Program-made: the position numbers and the translations under genes
Source: Chloroflexota bacterium
GTDB taxonomy: Bacteria > Chloroflexota > Chloroflexia > Thermomicrobiales > UBA6265
Direction of reading: 5' to 3'
Assembly (NCBI GenBank): GCA_023423795.1
Contig: JAFAEX010000029.1
Coordinates: 1-7,089, forward strand
Length of the DNA: 7,089 nucleotides
Shown: piece after piece, positions 6,088 through 7,089 of the stretch
Numbering within the stretch: position 1 is the stretch's first letter
Layout of the letters: every line of letters starts with the position of its first letter
The notes under the pieces: generated by a model
Told to the model about the DNA's origin: nothing
The model's input: only the letters and a program-made list of their open reading frames with translations
The model's database searches: none

Positions 6088-6426
6088 ATGGGGCGGTACC
6101 TGATTTCGTTCGACGACGGCGCGATGACCTTTCCCGAGGAGGATTTGCCGGCCGTGGCCGAGGCCTCGCACGCGGTGGTCCGGGACGCCAAGGCGGCCGG
6201 CGTGTGGGTGTTCGGCGGCGGGCTGGAGCGCCAGCGCGCCAGCATCGTGGGGACCGACGGGACGGTGACCGACGGCCCCGACCCGGAAACCAAGGCGGTC
6301 GTCGGCGGGTTCTCGATCATCGACGCGCCGACGCGCGAGGAGGCGCTGGCGTGGGCCGCACGGATCGCCGCCGCCTGCCGGTGCGCGCAGGAGGTGCGGG
6401 AGATGATCTACGACCCGGAGTCCTGA
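6088..6426 (+). CDS. YciI/DGPF-family (YCII-related domain) protein
   Basis: This 112-aa cytoplasmic protein belongs to the YCII-related dimeric alpha-beta barrel family, whose members resemble muconolactone isomerase in fold; most have no known reaction. Visible family marks are the opening strand MGRYLISFDD, a helix ending in H28 (a histidine in this helix is conserved in YciI), AAGVWVFGGGLE (36-47), TDGPDPETKAVVGGFSIID (61-79), which is the DGPFAETKE-type motif with one substitution, and the amphipathic helix TREEALAWAARIAAAC. Length is normal. The final segment CAQEVREMIYDPES corresponds to the usual last strand. DGPF-type genes are often found near ECF sigma factor genes, but none is visible here. 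The gene is divergent from the acetyltransferase and appears monocistronic, followed by 660 bp of repeat-rich DNA. Family call is firm; function is unknown. Confidence 0.9.
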   Translation: MGRYLISFDDGAMTFPEEDLPAVAEASHAVVRDAKAAGVWVFGGGLERQRASIVGTDGTVTDGPDPETKAVVGGFSIIDAPTREEALAWAARIAAACRCAQEVREMIYDPES

Positions 6427-6495
6427 TGGCAGGCGCCGGCGGGGCCGGTCGATGCCGAACGGTCATCGCCCGTGCGCCGGATCGCGCCGCCACCC

Positions 6496-6505
6496 GTCAT
6501 CCCGA
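6496..6505 (+). repeat. Possible remnant of the dispersed hairpin repeat
   Basis: GTCATCCCGA, preceded by CCC, matches the left edge of the elements at 3991 and 7023 in the same orientation and then diverges. The match is short and no opposing arm is recognisable, so it is either a decayed copy or chance. Confidence 0.35.
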
Positions 6506-6627
6506 ACCTTCGTACGCAAGCCGGCCGGTCGGCCCGGACCTGCCGTCGCCGGTGGGCGGGCCGGCGGTGCGATCACGCCGGGTTTGTTCGGTATTTATTC
6601 GGTATTGATTCGGCGTTTATTCGGCGG

Positions 6628-6655
6628 CGGTTTTCCCATATCCATGCGAAAACCG
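6628..6655. repeat. Small hairpin inside the 266-bp element
   Basis: CGGTTTTC (6628-6635) and GAAAACCG (6648-6655) pair perfectly across a 12-base loop, directly after the left 38-bp arm. Confidence 0.55.
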
Positions 6656-6778
6656 GGTTTCTTCGGCAACCCCTCCCAGCCTCCAGGACGCAAACGGAGC
6701 GGGCGCGTCCGGCACGGGGTTCCGGGCGCTGCGCGTGGGAGGGGGGGGAGCGAATAAATCCCGAATCGGTCGAAAAGG

Positions 6779-6792
6779 CGCGTACGTACGCG
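6779..6792. repeat. 14-bp perfect palindrome in the element core
   Basis: CGCGTACGTACGCG is its own reverse complement, with no central spacer. It lies 22 bases inside the right 38-bp arm. Such perfect even palindromes can be dimeric protein sites, but no function is known here. Confidence 0.6.
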
Positions 6793-6874
6793 GCGTTCCA
6801 TGATCGAACCAATACCGAATAAACGCCGAATCAATACCGAATAAATACCGAAAGAATGGATGTCGCGGAGCGCG

Positions 6875-6922
6875 CCGGGAGGTTGCCCGCGGCCGGCGGC
6901 GGCAGCGCGGGCAACCTCCCGG
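6875..6922. repeat. 17-bp-stem GC-rich hairpin
   Basis: CCGGGAGGTTGCCCGCG (6875-6891) and its exact reverse complement (6906-6922) flank a 14-base loop GCCGGCGGCGGCAG. It starts 22 bases past the right arm of the 266-bp element. No T-run follows on either side, so a classic intrinsic terminator is unlikely. It may be another dispersed repeat type or a structured RNA end. Confidence 0.85.
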
Positions 6923-7022
6923 ATTCCGTGCCGCCCATCCGTTATCCCCCGTTCGCGAGGACCGGCGACGGAGGGCACGCTCCCTCCCCGGCGGCGACGG
7001 GCGGAATCCCGGCTCGATCACC

Positions 7023-7089
7023 GTCATCCCGAGCCTGTCGAGGGATCTCGTTTCTGCCCCGATGCAGGGAACGACGAGATCCCTCGACA
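7023..7089. repeat. Second copy of the dispersed hairpin element, cut by the window end
   Basis: The left arm at 7023-7051 begins GTCATCCCGAGCCTGTCGAG and is nearly the same as the arm at 3993-4021, with two T/C differences (TTGCC versus CTGTC). The right arm starts at 7074 and pairs for 16 bp (7036-7051 with 7074-7089) before the window stops. The loop holds a CTGC/GCAG mini-stem (7054-7057/7064-7067). The variant bases are compensated on both arms as far as visible, so the fold is kept while the sequence drifts. Confidence 0.88.

Larger units (their letters stand above)
6587..6852. repeat. 266-bp element bounded by perfect 38-bp inverted repeats built of 11-bp units
   Basis: The arms at 6587-6624 and 6815-6852 are perfect reverse complements. 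Reading each arm inward gives the same ordered 11-mers: TTCGGTATTTA, TTCGGTATTGA, TTCGGCGTTTA, then TTCGG. The right arm continues with TTCGGTATTGG (6819-6809) and a degraded unit to 6798, while the left continues with TTCGGCGGCGG (6620-6630). One further unit, TTCGGGATTTA, lies on the minus strand inside the core (6765-6755). The arms are AT-rich in otherwise GC-rich DNA. The 190-bp core holds a small hairpin (6628-6655), a 9-bp inverted pair (6670-6678/6736-6744), an eight-G run (6741-6748) and a 14-bp palindrome (6779-6792). No target-site duplication is visible at the edges. It could be a MITE-like element, a structured RNA or a cluster of protein-binding sites. Confidence 0.88.
6427..7089. 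other. Long non-coding, repeat-rich region
   Basis: No open frame here looks like a protein. Those that exist are Arg/Pro-rich or encode the 11-bp repeat as FGIYSVLIRRLF-like peptides on both strands. The first 160 bases (6427-6586) are GC-rich with no clear terminator for the YciI-like gene; CGGCCCG (6530-6536) and CGGGCCG (6557-6563) could pair weakly. The remainder carries the 266-bp inverted-repeat element, a 17-bp-stem hairpin, a smaller GGAGGG/CCCTCC hairpin (6970-6987) and a copy of the dispersed hairpin repeat that runs off the window edge. Confidence 0.8.

Noticed and set aside
5396..6426. Acetyltransferase plus YciI-like gene as a toxin-antitoxin or linked pathway pair
   Set aside because: They are divergent and 200 bp apart, both are of normal housekeeping type, and the acetyltransferase lacks the paired DNA-binding partner expected of GNAT toxins.
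6587..6852. Insertion sequence with transposase
   Set aside because: It has long terminal inverted repeats, but the 190-bp core is too short for a transposase and no target duplication flanks it. At most it is a non-autonomous element.
6452..6978. Short frames with FGIYSVLIRRLF-like repeats on both strands
   Set aside because: The peptide repetition is just the 11-bp DNA repeat read in frame. Appearing on both strands follows from the inverted arms and does not indicate a protein.

Overview
The window is very GC-rich bacterial DNA. Its main content is one amino-acid-type ABC importer operon on the minus strand. On either side are a small acetyltransferase gene, a small YciI-like gene on the plus strand, and repeat-laden intergenic DNA. 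The fused transporter subunits, the Tat-type signal on the binding protein and the dispersed hairpin repeats would suit a Chloroflexota/Thermomicrobia-like organism. That placement is a guess from style and no marker gene supports it.

Layout. Positions 1-128 are the 3' flank of the operon and hold only GC-rich hairpins. Positions 129-1982 (-) encode a 617-aa protein with two ABC ATPase domains, LivG-like then LivF-like. Positions 1979-3793 (-) encode a 604-aa permease in which LivH-like and LivM-like halves are joined. It overlaps the ATPase gene by ATGA. Positions 3794-4075 are a 282-bp gap packed with a 21-bp tandem repeat, a 14-bp tandem repeat and a long perfect inverted repeat that ends against the next stop codon. 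Positions 4076-5248 (-) encode the substrate-binding protein. A TTGACA-N17-TAGATA promoter with a dyad over its -10 lies at 5314-5342 (-). Positions 5396-5887 (-) encode a GNAT acetyltransferase with a GTG start. Positions 6088-6426 (+) encode a YciI/DGPF-family protein, divergent from it. Positions 6427-7089 have no credible gene but hold three different inverted-repeat structures.

How it works together. The binding protein should capture an amino acid or related compound outside the membrane and deliver it to the fused LivHM channel, driven by the fused LivGF ATPase. Five polypeptides in the E. coli system are reduced to three here. The hairpin between the binding-protein gene and the permease gene is well placed to make the binding protein more abundant than the membrane parts. 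The acetyltransferase and YciI genes have no evident link to transport.

The most unexplained structure is a 266-bp element at 6587-6852. It is bounded by a perfect 38-bp inverted repeat, and each arm is itself built from 11-bp units of the form TTCGG plus six bases. I found no previously undescribed multi-gene system. The novelty candidates are this element, the dispersed hairpin family (3991-4075 and 7023-7089) and the doubly fused transporter with one degenerate ATP site.
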